A stretch of 64,000 nt of DNA, taken from Aspidiotus rigidus (taxonomy: Eukaryota; Arthropoda; Insecta; Hemiptera; Diaspididae). The stretch lies in NCBI GenBank assembly GCA_035079385.1, contig JAVHKY010000026.1, positions 310,001 through 374,000 of the forward strand, written 5' to 3'. The notes beneath the pieces are model-generated. The model was given only the letters and a program-made list of their open reading frames with translations. It was not told where the DNA came from and searched no databases. The position numbers and the translations under genes are program-made. Below are positions 36,650 to 46,600 of this stretch, in pieces. Each line of letters starts with the position of its first letter. Positions within the stretch are counted from its first letter, which is position 1.

Positions 36650-37372
36650 GGAAAAAAAAAAAAACATTCTGCTGGAGCAAACATTTCTTTGCTGCAGGAT
36701 GTGGTCCTGAACAACATACTAAAATCCTGCGTTTTCCCCCTGGAGCTCCTTTCTTTTCTGGGGGTTCGGACCCCCCCCCCCACCCAAAAAAAAATATATA
36801 GTTTTTCGCCTATATCGCGCGAAATTGAAATTTTATCAAAAAATGTTTCAAACAAAAGTTGTTCCTCGTTAAATTTCATACCAAATAACGTATTCAATTT
36901 TTAGCCTATACCAATTAGCGCCTTTGCAAAGGCCGTTCAAAAGAGGACCAAAATTAATTTTTCCATAATATAGTATGTCACAAAATTGAAATTTTATTTA
37001 AGAATGTTTCAAACAAAAGTTGTTCTTCGTTAAATTTGCTATAAAATGAGTTATTCAGCCTTCAGACCCCCCGATATTTAGTCTTCTTCTTATATCTTGT
37101 CTAATTGGAATTTTATTAGAAAATGTTCCAAACAAAAATTGTTCCTCTTTAAGTTTCCTACCAAATAACGTATTCAATGTTCAGCGTATGTCAATTAGTG
37201 CCCCAGCAGAGCCTGCAAAGGCTGTTCAAAAGTGGACCAATATCAGTTTTTTCATATATTTCCCAAAATTAAAATTTTATGAAAATATGTTTCAAATAAA
37301 AGTTTTTCTTCGTTGAATTTCCTATCAAATGGGCTATTCAACTTTCAGAATAGAGCAAATAGTCTGCAAAAA
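36650..37372 (+). repeat. Left long terminal inverted repeat
   Basis: Left arm of the 2.7-kb element, with four degenerate sub-repeats of about 120-165 bp. Open frames across it arise from the repeat and are not credible genes. Confidence 0.8.
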
Positions 37373-37599
37373 AGGGCTTTCGATGATGAAAATAATATAA
37401 AGATGTGCTATATTTTTCTTATGTTCAGATAGTTTTGTTGCTGATTTATGGATGTCTTGCATTATTACAGATTGTAAGGACTATTTTTTTACCAGTGATA
37501 GAAATATTGAAACGATGGAAATTAAATGAATATTTTTCTCATATTTATGACTCACATGGTACCTAGGTATTGAAATAAAAGCAATTGAAGTCGCGTCGT

Positions 37600-37990
37600 A
37601 TCAAAGACTCTACGGCAGCTGCAATACTCTCTGATCCACGGTAGTACAAGAGACAAGCCACTGAACAAATGTCGCTTTCAAGCTTTCGCGAAAAAAGTCT
37701 TCTGGAATGCAGACTTGGCCTTTCTACCTCCCACTGAAGACGTTGCACGGTTTCATTTATACTGAGTGTACCACCAAGTACAATTGTGGCTTGGTCATGA
37801 AAAAGATCCCTTAGAATGGGGATGGAAGCGAATCGATGGGATATTGGAGCCTATAACAATGAACAAAGCCCCAGCGCCGAGCCAGACCACCTCCTACAAC
37901 TTATTTCTAGTGGGTGCGCCAAAGGATGTAGAAATGCTTGTAGCTGCTAAAAATCAGGTGAACAATAGACATTCCATAGAGAAAAGAGGG
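37600..37990 (+). pseudogene. Remnant of an arthropod LPPT/WLG/WGW ORF family with CXC-type cysteine motif
   Basis: The frame from about 37,607 reads DKPLNKCRFQAFAKKVF, then FLPPTEDVARFHLY, a TGA stop at 37,763-37,765, then VYHQVQLWLGHEKDPLEWGW and PAPSQTTSYNLF. In the next frame SGCAKGCRNACSC follows, then a stop and KSG. I recall uncharacterised arthropod proteins with this order: (R)Y..F....LPPT..A...H.YRVY.QVQ.WLG..L.P..WGW, then PAP..LL and a cysteine-rich stretch like the CXC motif of tesmin/TSO1 proteins (C.KGC...CSC.KSG). One nonsense codon, one frameshift and loss of the N-terminal bulk make this dead. Function of the family is unknown to me; position between long inverted repeats suggests it belongs to the element. 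Confidence 0.65.
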
Positions 37991-38664
37991 TGGTTTGACA
38001 CTTTCATCGTGGAAAAAACGGAAGAAAAAACGTCTATTTTAATCATTCCGACCTCGATGGTGAAGAGGTACAGTTCAAAACGTTGGTCAGTTTTTGCATC
38101 AACGGAAGAGCCAAATTCACCACTCTTATTCTTTTACCATCTACACTATACTTCTCAAATAGCGTAGTATCATGCCTCAACCATAAGTTAGTAGCGTACT
38201 GTTTGAATTTTTGTTGAAAATATTTATTTTTTTTTCTTCCTCGGATTAAAATGTTCACCAAAGTGTCTTGGGCAGACTTACCTCAATGATGGTGGAGTAT
38301 TAGAGATAGTAGACGTCATTGAAGACGACTCGGGACTAGGAAGCTGACCATGAGTCCAGTACTGATGACGATTCCTCAGTAATCACAGCCAATGAGTATG
38401 ACGAGAGCGAATAATATCAAGTACCCCCATCCCGAGTATAAGACTACTGTGAATCGGCCGGCTAACGTCTACTGCTCCTATTAGAAAGCGTAGAAAACTG
38501 GTAGGCAGGGCATATGACGGATGGAGGAGCTCAAGTCAGGTGCGAGGAACCTCTCTCCTGGAACTATGTTATAAAATTTTGTGTATATAATATTACATGA
38601 AATATACTAGTCTCATGGAGTAAGATTCAGTTGAGGAACCTACAGGAAAAATGTACCTAACACA

Positions 38665-39393
38665 CTTTTTTCATAGACTACTCTATTCTGATAGCTGAAA
38701 CGCTCATTTCATAGGAAATTCAACGAGGAAAAACTTTATTTGAAACATTTTTTCATAAAATTTCAATTTTGGGAGATGTATGGAAAATCTATTTTGGTCC
38801 TCTTTTCAACGGCCTTTGCAGGCTCTGCCGGGGCACTAATTGACGTAGGCTGAACATTGAATACGTTATTTGGTAGGAAATTTAAAGAGGAACAATTTTT
38901 GTTTGAAACATTTTCTGATAAAATTTCAATTAGACAAGATATAAGCAGAAGACTAAATCTTGGGGGGTTTAAACGCCTATAAAAAAAGAACCTCCTGAAG
39001 GCTGAATAACTCATTTTATAGCAAATTTAACGAGGAAAAACTTTGGTTTGAAACTTTTTTTAATAAAATTTCAATTTTGTGAGATACTATATTATGGAAA
39101 AATTGATTTTGGTCCTTTTTTGAACGGCCTTCACAAAGGCGCTAATTGGTATAGGCTAAAAATTGAATACATTATTTGGTATGAAATTTAACGAGAAACA
39201 ACTTTTGTTTGAAACATTTTTTAATAAAATTTCAATTTTACGCGATATAGGCGAAAAACACATTTTCGGGGGGGTCCAAACCCCCAGAAAAAAATTAGCT
39301 CTAGGGAGAAAACGCGGGATTTTTAGTATGTTGTTCAGGACCACATCCTGCAGCAAAGAAACGTTTGCTCCAGCAAAATGTTTTTTTTTCTCC
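38665..39393 (-). repeat. Right long terminal inverted repeat
   Basis: Reverse-complement partner of 36,650-37,372. Its outer end carries GTTTGCTCCAGCAAAATG and the T-run matching the A-run at the left end. Confidence 0.8.
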
Positions 39394-39652
39394 TTATTTG
39401 CCTACCCTATTACTTGATAGGTAAAATTGTTTCAATCACCGCGTTGTGTAAATGTTCAGAGTGCCTGTGTGTGTAAGTGCGTTCCATTTGTTTCAATTTT
39501 ATTTTTTCATTTATTTATTTAATTTAATTTTGTTTTATTTTATTTATCGTTTTTCATTTTTATTTTTTTTTTTGTACTATTGAGTATTGATTATATTGTT
39601 ATATTAATTTGCTTCATTTATGATCGAAAAATGCCTCATAGCGCCTTCTTTA

Positions 39653-39666
39653 TAGTGGTAAAATAT
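39653..39666. repeat. Left target-site duplication of R1-like copy B
   Basis: TAGTGGTAAAATAT here is repeated exactly at 41,337-41,350, directly after the poly(A) tail of copy B. Confidence 0.9.
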
Positions 39667-41016
39667 TACCTGCTCAGGAAGATCAGCAGCTATCTTAACT
39701 GCCGTGAAATCCAAGCAGAGACGTCTGCTGGTACAGTAAAGCGCCCTGTTACTTGTGGGGTGCCGCAGGGGTCGGTCCTTGGGCCGCTTTTGTGGTGCGT
39801 CGCATTTAACGGAATCTTTAAGGTGAAGCTGCCACCGGGGGTTAAGCTTATCTGCTATGTGGATGACACCCTCGTGGTATGCACCGCCGAAACAACTGTA
39901 ACGGTGGAGAGCAGGGTAAACCGGGCCCTAGAGGATGTGACGCGTTGGATCGAGTCGGCTAGACTTGAACTTGCAGCAAGTAAGACGGAGGCCATTTTAT
40001 TCACGACCCGTCGTAAGTTCAAGCCACCCACCTTTCGCTGCGAAGTGTGGAAATTGGAATCAAGAAGCAAATGAAACACCTGGGCATCTGGTTCGACTCA
40101 ACGCTGAGCTTCAGGCACCATTTCCTGATGGCAGCGGAAAAGGCGGGCCGGGTAGTTGGATACCTAAGCCGCCTGATGAGGAACCTAGGAGGACCGAGAG
40201 AAGCAAGGAGAAGGATCATGATGAGCACCGCCTTGTCGATCCTCCTATATGGTGCGCCAGTATGGGCCGACTGCATGAAGATACCATACCGAAGAATAGA
40301 GATGGTAAAGATCCAAAGAAGAGCTGCGCTGAGTTGTGTTAGTGCCTACCACACTGCCTCGACGGAGGCTCTTTGTGTATTAGCACGTTCACCACCAATC
40401 GAGCTCCTTGCTGAGAAGAGAGCGGTGGTGTTCGAAGCAAAGAAGAGAACGACGACCAACCAAGAAGCTTTACGGGTCAAGCAGGAGGCCAGGCGCTCCT
40501 TGCTTGTAAAGTGGAAAGCAAGAATTGCCCAGAGTGAGCTGGGTACATGGACAACCTGTGTGCTAATACGCGACCTTGATGAGTGGATGAACCGACACCA
40601 TGGTCAGCTGAACTTTCACCTGACGCAGGTGTCAAGTGGCCATGGCTGCTTCAACAAGTACCTTCACGAGAAGTTAAGGAAAGTTGAGCAGGCAACGTGT
40701 TCGCACTGTAACCAAGGGCGGGATGATGGACCACAACACACCTTATTTGAGTGTGAGGCGTGGAGGCGTGAGCGGGACGAGCTTAGTCGGTCTCTCCAAG
40801 AGATCGGGGTAGATGAAGCACTCGACCCGAGTAGCCTGGTACCCACCGTTCCGAAGAAGCATGGAACCAAGTGTCTGCATTTGCGGCCACCGTCATGAAG
40901 AGGAAGATGGACCAGGAATGGAATAGGCAAATGCAGAACCACGCTATGGCCTACTCAACACCTGTGTACCATCAACATCCAGAGCTGCAGGAAGAGGAGG
41001 ACCAAGATCTTCTGTG
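39667..41016 (+). pseudogene. ORF2 (RT palm to C-terminal zinc knuckle) of R1-like copy B
   Basis: The first frame carries VTCGVPQGSVLGP and CYVDDTLVV, the RT palm motifs with the catalytic Asp pair, followed by RLELAASKTEAILFTTRR. A one-base loss near 40,044 shifts to a second frame (40,047-40,898). That frame has KQMKHLGIWFDSTLSFRHHF, PIELLAEKRAVVFEAKKR, DLDEWMNRHHGQLNFHLTQV and the knuckle CSHCNQGRDDGPQHTLFEC. An 8-base deletion near 40,852 relative to copy C then shifts to a third frame with KRKMDQEWNRQMQN, ending at TGA 41,014-41,016. The knuckle pattern and organisation resemble the R1 clade. The endonuclease domain and RT fingers are missing through 5' truncation, so no active enzyme is made. 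Confidence 0.9.
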
Positions 41017-41336
41017 AAGAGAGAAGAAGATGAAGAACCTCCAACAGTGACCTACTGTATTGTGTAGTGTGGTGGTGTTTGTTGTTGTGAGTGTTCTTAT
41101 GTTTTTTGTGCGTGCCAGGGGGGCACTGCAGCTTGGCAGTTGCCAAAGCAACTTGGCAGTTGCCGAAAAGAAGAGGGGGTTCGCGTAGGAGATTCCTCCT
41201 TCACTGAAGGTATACCTGAAAGGGTCGATTCCGGTGTTGGAGGAAACAATATTAAATGCATACGCAACCCGCACCTACTCCATAATGGATGACGGGTGGT
41301 GCTGCACATGTGACACACAAGCGAAAAAAAAAAAAA
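39667..41336 (+). mobile_element. R1-like non-LTR retrotransposon copy B, 5'-truncated, with poly(A) tail and 14-bp TSD
   Basis: The element is bounded by the perfect 14-bp direct repeat TAGTGGTAAAATAT and ends in 13 adenines (41,324-41,336), classic marks of target-primed reverse transcription. It is 5'-truncated inside the RT domain. The 3' untranslated region runs from 41,017 to 41,323. Among the copies in this window it is the best reference for aligning the others. Because both duplications are still perfect it is probably among the younger insertions. Confidence 0.95.
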
Positions 41337-41350
41337 TAGTGGTAAAATAT
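41337..41350. repeat. Right target-site duplication of R1-like copy B
   Basis: Exact repeat of 39,653-39,666. Confidence 0.9.
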
Positions 41351-42469
41351 GAGTCATATTGAACGTGGAATCATTTGGCACCTAGGGAATATTGACAGGC
41401 TATTATCTATTTTTTGTGATCTCCAAAAATACCCTCATCTTCTACTTTCTGATTGTAAATGAAAAAAAATCTTGTACACAACGTGTTAGAAACGGCCATT
41501 TCTTGATTTTTTGACTTATCAAGAAATAGCTAATTTCTAACCCTTGTAGCGTAAATAACTATTTGCTAGGCGCCAGAAGGCTCTATAGCCCTAGCGCCAT
41601 TATGGAGAAAAGACAAAATATGATCGTCAAAATCAATAATATATCACATTGAAGTATGGGACCTAAGGATATAAAATGCTGTACTACGTGTCTCTGGAGA
41701 CGAATTATCTTCTAATTTTTTGGAAATTTGTTCACTTGATTTTATGTAAAATTTCGCACTCGTCAGCAAATGTTTCATTTTACAACTTGATAATATGTAT
41801 TGTCCCTACTATTACAAAGGGAAAAATCCAAGGTACTTCGATTTTTCTCTGCATTCTTCAATTATAGAACGATGTTTTTCTAATCAGCCCGCAAATAAGT
41901 GATAACTGTGATCTCATGCTGTCCTAGATCTGACCTTATTTGTTTTTTTTTTCTTATCGAAGTTCTGAAAATTGAATAGAATAATTTTCCGACCTGATGA
42001 GCGATGATCCCGACTCCACGATAAACGTTCTTAATAATCTTATTTTTTCAAATTACAATAAACTCGACTACCTACTCTTTTTTCATTCAAAAACCCGATA
42101 TTCTATGGCTACTTCCGCGTTGGTGATGTAAAATAACGAAGAGGAAATGGGAAAATGCTCAATTAGATAATATTCGCTTGATCGCCTCCGTCGGTTTTTC
42201 TCATCACTTCGCCTCATTATTTATCGAAAATTAATCCAAGACTTAAAGAGGAAAGAACAGAGAGAGAGAATGAGAGAGAGAAATGGAGAAAAAAAAATGA
42301 ACAACCGAATCTCTTCTTCTTCTTCTCGTCTTTTAAACGAAAATAATACATTCGAAGTAATTCACGGCTGAACGCCTTTTTAGCGATGGTTAGCTCGTTC
42401 GAAATACAAACACACATTATAAACAACAGCGGTGGCTGGCTACTCTGTTCTTGTGTACGTGAGTGATGC
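41351..42469. other. Non-coding DNA upstream of the 43-kb exon
   Basis: Contains the hairpin at 41,485-41,541, purine GAGAGA tracts near 42,255-42,290 and AT-rich sequence. ORFs here are short and without motifs. Confidence 0.4.
41485..41541. repeat. 57-nt hairpin
   Basis: GTTAGAAA and ATTTCTTGAT pair with ATCAAGAAAT and AATTTCTAAC across a roughly 10-nt loop, with one internal bulge on each side. It is the length of a small stem-loop RNA but nothing marks it as a transcript. Confidence 0.4.
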
Positions 42470-43024
42470 ATCAAATCGTCGCTGTGCGGCGCTGCGAGCG
42501 CTTCTAAGATTCTAAACACGACGTTTAACTACCCAAATCACATTAGAGTGTTTGTCGTAACGGTCGTACGATCTGTGTCGTGTGTTCGGGTGTACGGTCG
42601 TTGCACGTTTACGTATTTTCGTTCGTATCATAGCATCTTTATATGTATTTATGGAAATTAGATTACGAGTTTCTTACGGAAAAAACGAAATAATATTTTT
42701 TGGAAAACGCAGTGTCAAACATTGATGGTGAATCGATCATGTTACCTGTTACGAGTATTGGTGCTTCGTTACTGTCAACGTAAATCACGATAATATAATA
42801 ATTGTTAATATCGAATCTTGCGTTATATAACTCGTCGGCGTTCTCTCATTTATCCTCTACACCGGTATCATTATCAAAAGTGATCAATTTTATCGTCCTC
42901 GTTATGTGTTTTTAAACGTTTCAAATTGTCGAATCGGTGTGCTGTTAATTGATTTTGCCCGCCAATTACATCGAAGTTTGGATCTGGATTTACGAGGAAT
43001 CGATTACCGGTTTATTACGATACA
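42470..43024 (+). promoter_or_regulatory. Probable promoter and 5' untranslated region of the 43-kb gene
   Basis: The 555 bp upstream of the first coding exon are richer in CpG than the surrounding DNA (for example CGTCGCTGTGCGGCGCTGCG at about 42,477 and CGTAACGGTCGTACG at about 42,556). This is common at arthropod 5' ends that escape CpG depletion. No clear TATA box or initiator could be fixed. The assignment rests on position next to the exon and on base composition. Confidence 0.35.
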
Positions 43025-43067
43025 ATGTGGTTCCTGAGGATTGCTTTAGTTTGCCTTTTCGTTTACG
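43025..43067 (+). CDS. First coding exon of an unidentified secreted or membrane protein (signal-peptide exon)
   Basis: ATG at 43,025 has A at -3 (ACAATG), a reasonable arthropod initiation context. It opens MWFLRIALVCLFVY followed by a split Gly codon. A short start, one Arg and a run of Leu, Val, Ile, Ala, Cys and Phe make a typical signal-peptide h-region, so the product should enter the secretory pathway. The exon stops at G 43,067 in front of GTGAGT (43,068-43,073), a consensus splice donor, leaving phase 1. The exon is too short to name the gene. No second coding exon was found to the end of the window, so the intron is probably at least 20 kb. That fits with the recursive splice site at 52,883. 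Long 5' introns are typical of neuronal, adhesion or signalling genes, but that is only a tendency. Confidence 0.6.
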
Positions 43068-43073
43068 GTGAGT
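43068..43073 (+). other. Splice donor of the first coding exon
   Basis: G|GTGAGT matches the metazoan 5' splice-site consensus. Confidence 0.65.
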
Positions 43074-43374
43074 TGATACGAGAATTTTTATTTCGTCCCT
43101 GGTCGTCTTCGTGCCGGTAGCCGGCAAAAAAGGTTGTTGATATGCCTTCTACAGCCCCGGTGGAATATTACTAGCTTTGTTAGTTTCGTGATCGACGAGA
43201 GTCAGATGCATAATATTTTGAATCTGCGCCTCCTCATGTGACCTCTTATCAGAAGTGATTCACCAGACCTTTTATCGTAATCATGATTTCCGGTATGTGT
43301 CACTCCTGGCACACACGACGGCTAGTGCTGCTCTATTGAATGAGAACAGGATTCAAATTGTCATCTTTATACGG

Positions 43375-43670
43375 GCGCGCTAAACGATCAATATTATGCG
43401 TCAATATTGAGGTTCAATTTTTCTGTTATCAAATAATTGAACCGCATGTCAATAATTGATACAAGATCATCAATAAATTGATACGGCGTCAAGAAATTCA
43501 AATTTTTCAGTGTTCTATTACTACCAGTTTTGTTCTGTTGCGGCAGTTGATGCTTAATTTGATCGTGTGGACGAAACCACAAGAAAAATTTCGGTCATCA
43601 ATTTATTGAAGGCAGGGTCATCATTAATTGATGCGAAAATTGACGCATAAATTTTGATCGTTTAGCGCGC
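43375..43670. mobile_element. 296-bp MITE with GCGCGCTAAACGATCAA termini
   Basis: GCGCGCTAAACGATCAA and TATGCGTCAAT at the left are mirrored by ATTGACGCATA and TTGATCGTTTAGCGCGC at the right, terminal inverted repeats of about 30 bp. The interior repeats ATCAATAAATTGAT-like words. It lies about 300 bp inside the presumed first intron of the 43-kb gene. No clear target-site duplication was found. Confidence 0.75.
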
Positions 43671-46600
43671 ACTTATGGCAGATACACCTATGAATACGAG
43701 AAAACGTAAATATAGACGTAAGATTCAAAAAAACTTCTCGAAGAGTCTAAAAAGCAGGCAATATAAATTCCTCTTGTGATTCGTAACGAAAAGTTCTCCT
43801 CGTTACTGATTTGAATTGTTTTTGATCACGTCTTTGTCATGATTCATCAAAATTCCCTAGAATATGAAAATTGTGATCGAGTTTCTTATTGACTTGAAAG
43901 TGATTTTATTACGACCGATCTACAGATTTGACGAAATAAAAAACTACCTTGGATCTGAGATTTTACAAAATTTCCTCAATAGCGTCACATTATGAAGCAG
44001 TTTTTGGTTACTAGACAAGTGTACATATATTTGGGGCATGAGGTCTCTTTTCTGTGACAGGTTATCTTAGAGCTATCCAGTTATCACTCAAAGTATAAGA
44101 TAGAATTAAAAGCAAAAATTAACTGTGTCTGATGTGGGGGGGGGGGATCGTGACTCGCGATAGGAGAATTAGAATTGTTTGAAGAAGCTTTCGATTACGA
44201 AAATCCACAAAAATGACTCCTTTTTCGTCCAGATTTGGAATAAAAATAATGAAACCGATGCTCAATGATTCTCTGAAATTTGGAAGTCGTGAAGTAGGAG
44301 CGAAAGCAAGGTGGCTAATTTCCTGTAAAAACTATAAAAATCAGGTAGAAGTCAAGGACTTTCTTTTTGGTCATAGAAAAATCGAGGAATTTTGAAAAAA
44401 TGGATGAAAGTCGCGGAAATCCTTTCGAGCCATGATTTAATTGCAACGACTGGTAATGAGAAAAATCTTCTGACCAGTTGAAAAATCATGAGTTTTATTC
44501 GGAAAAATCTGAGAAAATTTGGAAAAAATGCGTAGAAAAATATGGGAAATTTGTTATTGGAAGGAAGTGGATGCCTTAAATAGGGCAAGTATCTCATTTT
44601 TATAAAAAAATCTTAATCAACGAAAATATAAAATGAACTTTTCCTTCTCTCTCCCTCCCTGTGAGGTATCGTTCGCAGGGTGCTCACCAGTTAGTAATGA
44701 AGTAAAAGTCAAGTATTTTGATTACAGGGCGAATAAGAATTTAAAAAAATTATCTTGAGCCGGAACCAAATTCATCGAGGTTGGTAGTGTCTCGCGATTT
44801 TCTAATTTGATTTTTTTTTTTTGTTTATCGCCTATGAAATTTAAGTAGAGTGGAGGAACTTGTAAACATTTTTTCATATATCTGAAAAATAAACTCATGA
44901 TTTCCCAATGCAAGTGAAGTATCAAAATATTTCCAGGGGCAGTTTAGAAGATGATTTTGGGAGAGGAAATTAACGTTTTTTCCTAAATTCACGTTTTCCC
45001 CCATTATTTTTAGTTTTTTTTTTGGAGTGCCCCCCCGTAAATCCGCCACTTTATTTGACTATAACTGAATGAACATCGATGTTGCCAGATTTTTTGAAAT
45101 TGAAGTAGCCCAAAATCTCCTCTTTTCTGACTGTTTGGAAGGTCGATCAGCCCAATTTCCGACAGATAATTCTTCAAGTAGACCATTCGGCATTAAATCG
45201 TCCAATTTGGTAGACCAGATGAGCTTCTTTTCGTCGCGGCGTTGGCTTCAGTCATCACTTTTACCTTAGTGTTCCCAATCTTTCTGGTGTACCTCTTGTG
45301 GATCCTCCATAATGGATTAAAGTATAGTTTCCCTTCTCTTAAGGTTGACGAGGTTTAAACATTTGATCGCGATAATTGATCCAGGTGTCAGCGTCCACAA
45401 CTCCGTCGCTGAAGTCATCAACAATACTCCAATCCTCTCCATCGATCGATCACTCAAATCAACGCTCATTGGTTTGAAAAAACAAATGAAGGAGAACGAC
45501 CTGATCAATTACTGAAGATAATAATTCTCATGAGATGCCTTTAACACCTTTCCGTCCCTCACAAAGTACTGCCGATTCGCATTACGATAAAGAGATACGA
45601 GTGAACCAAGTCCTCCAAATTCGGGCGATCAGTTGGTTGATCCGCAGTTTCTCGAGGTCAGGTGACTTTGAATGCTGATTGTACAACCGGTCCTTAGGTC
45701 TTTGTTGACAAATGCTGGCTAATCTAAGAAAAACATCCATATGAAGATGAAAAAACGGAGTTCGTTCTAAAATCCATTTGGAAATTTGAGGCTGGAGGAC
45801 TTGGATCTTTCGCCACAATGAAAAACCTATCCAATTTCTGCAACATCGAGCTTAAAACTATCCGTTTCACGACTCTTGGTAGAGTTGTCGAAAAGTCCTC
45901 GATTGAAGAAATTCATAATGGCGACGTCTATATACTTTTCCATTAGTAAATCCCCGATTCCACGAGAATTCAATCTCTATCTTATCTTTATGTATAGTAA
46001 AAAATTGCGAATCATTAGCTGTATACGTGATATGTTTCGAGCGTTTCGATTCGTCGAAATGACTTTGAAAAGAAAAAAAAATTCCGTAAAATTATCATTC
46101 TTCGAGCTCGTGATAGGAGAAAAGAAATAACTACTATAGTCGACGTTTCATGGATTACGACCTTATTGAAAAGTTTTTTTACTCTTTGCTTTTGTAGGAA
46201 ATTTTTTCCTTATCCTTCCTACGCCTTGTTCGCGTATCCTTAATGCTTTAGGGAACGTACCGGCAATTTAAATTTCTAACACTTTTCGCCATCGCCTTAC
46301 AATATTTTATCGACGAACATTCAACCTACTTTATCTTGTCTATTTCCCTCGATAATTTTCGTTCGCCGGCACGTCTCTCGTTCACGTCGATGCTGAGAAA
46401 CCTTGTTCGAATTAGATCTTTGTAAAATTTTACAAAGGTTGGAAAAAATTTATCAGCGTAACCAATTTTGAGGGTACGATTTAGGGAGTAGAACTTCAAC
46501 TGTTGTAGATGAAGCAACAAAATTCGCAGCATTCATCGTGAGAGGAATCATACGAGAACTGGAAGGAAATAATGAAGACGATTATATTTTTCCTTCGTAG

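Larger units (their letters stand above)
36650..39393. mobile_element. 2.7-kb element with about 725-bp terminal inverted repeats
   Basis: Left arm 36,650-37,372 and right arm 38,665-39,393 are inverted copies of each other over their full lengths. They start with a poly(A)-containing end and CTGCTGGAGCAAAC, then TGCAGGATGTGGTCCTGAAC, a GGGGGTT...CCCCC block, and several sub-repeats built on TGAAATTTTATCAAAAAATG and TTTCAAACAAAAGTTGTTCC (at about 36,823, 36,983, 37,105 and 37,267 in the left arm). The 1.3-kb centre holds a decayed ORF (37,600-37,990). Long sub-repetitive arms around one ORF suggest a foldback-like DNA transposon. No unambiguous target-site duplication was found. Confidence 0.8.

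Noticed and set aside
45069..45818. Minus-strand frames that looked faintly like a BEL/Pao-type retroelement
   Set aside because: No catalytic or zinc-finger motif could be placed in any frame; a translated search would decide.
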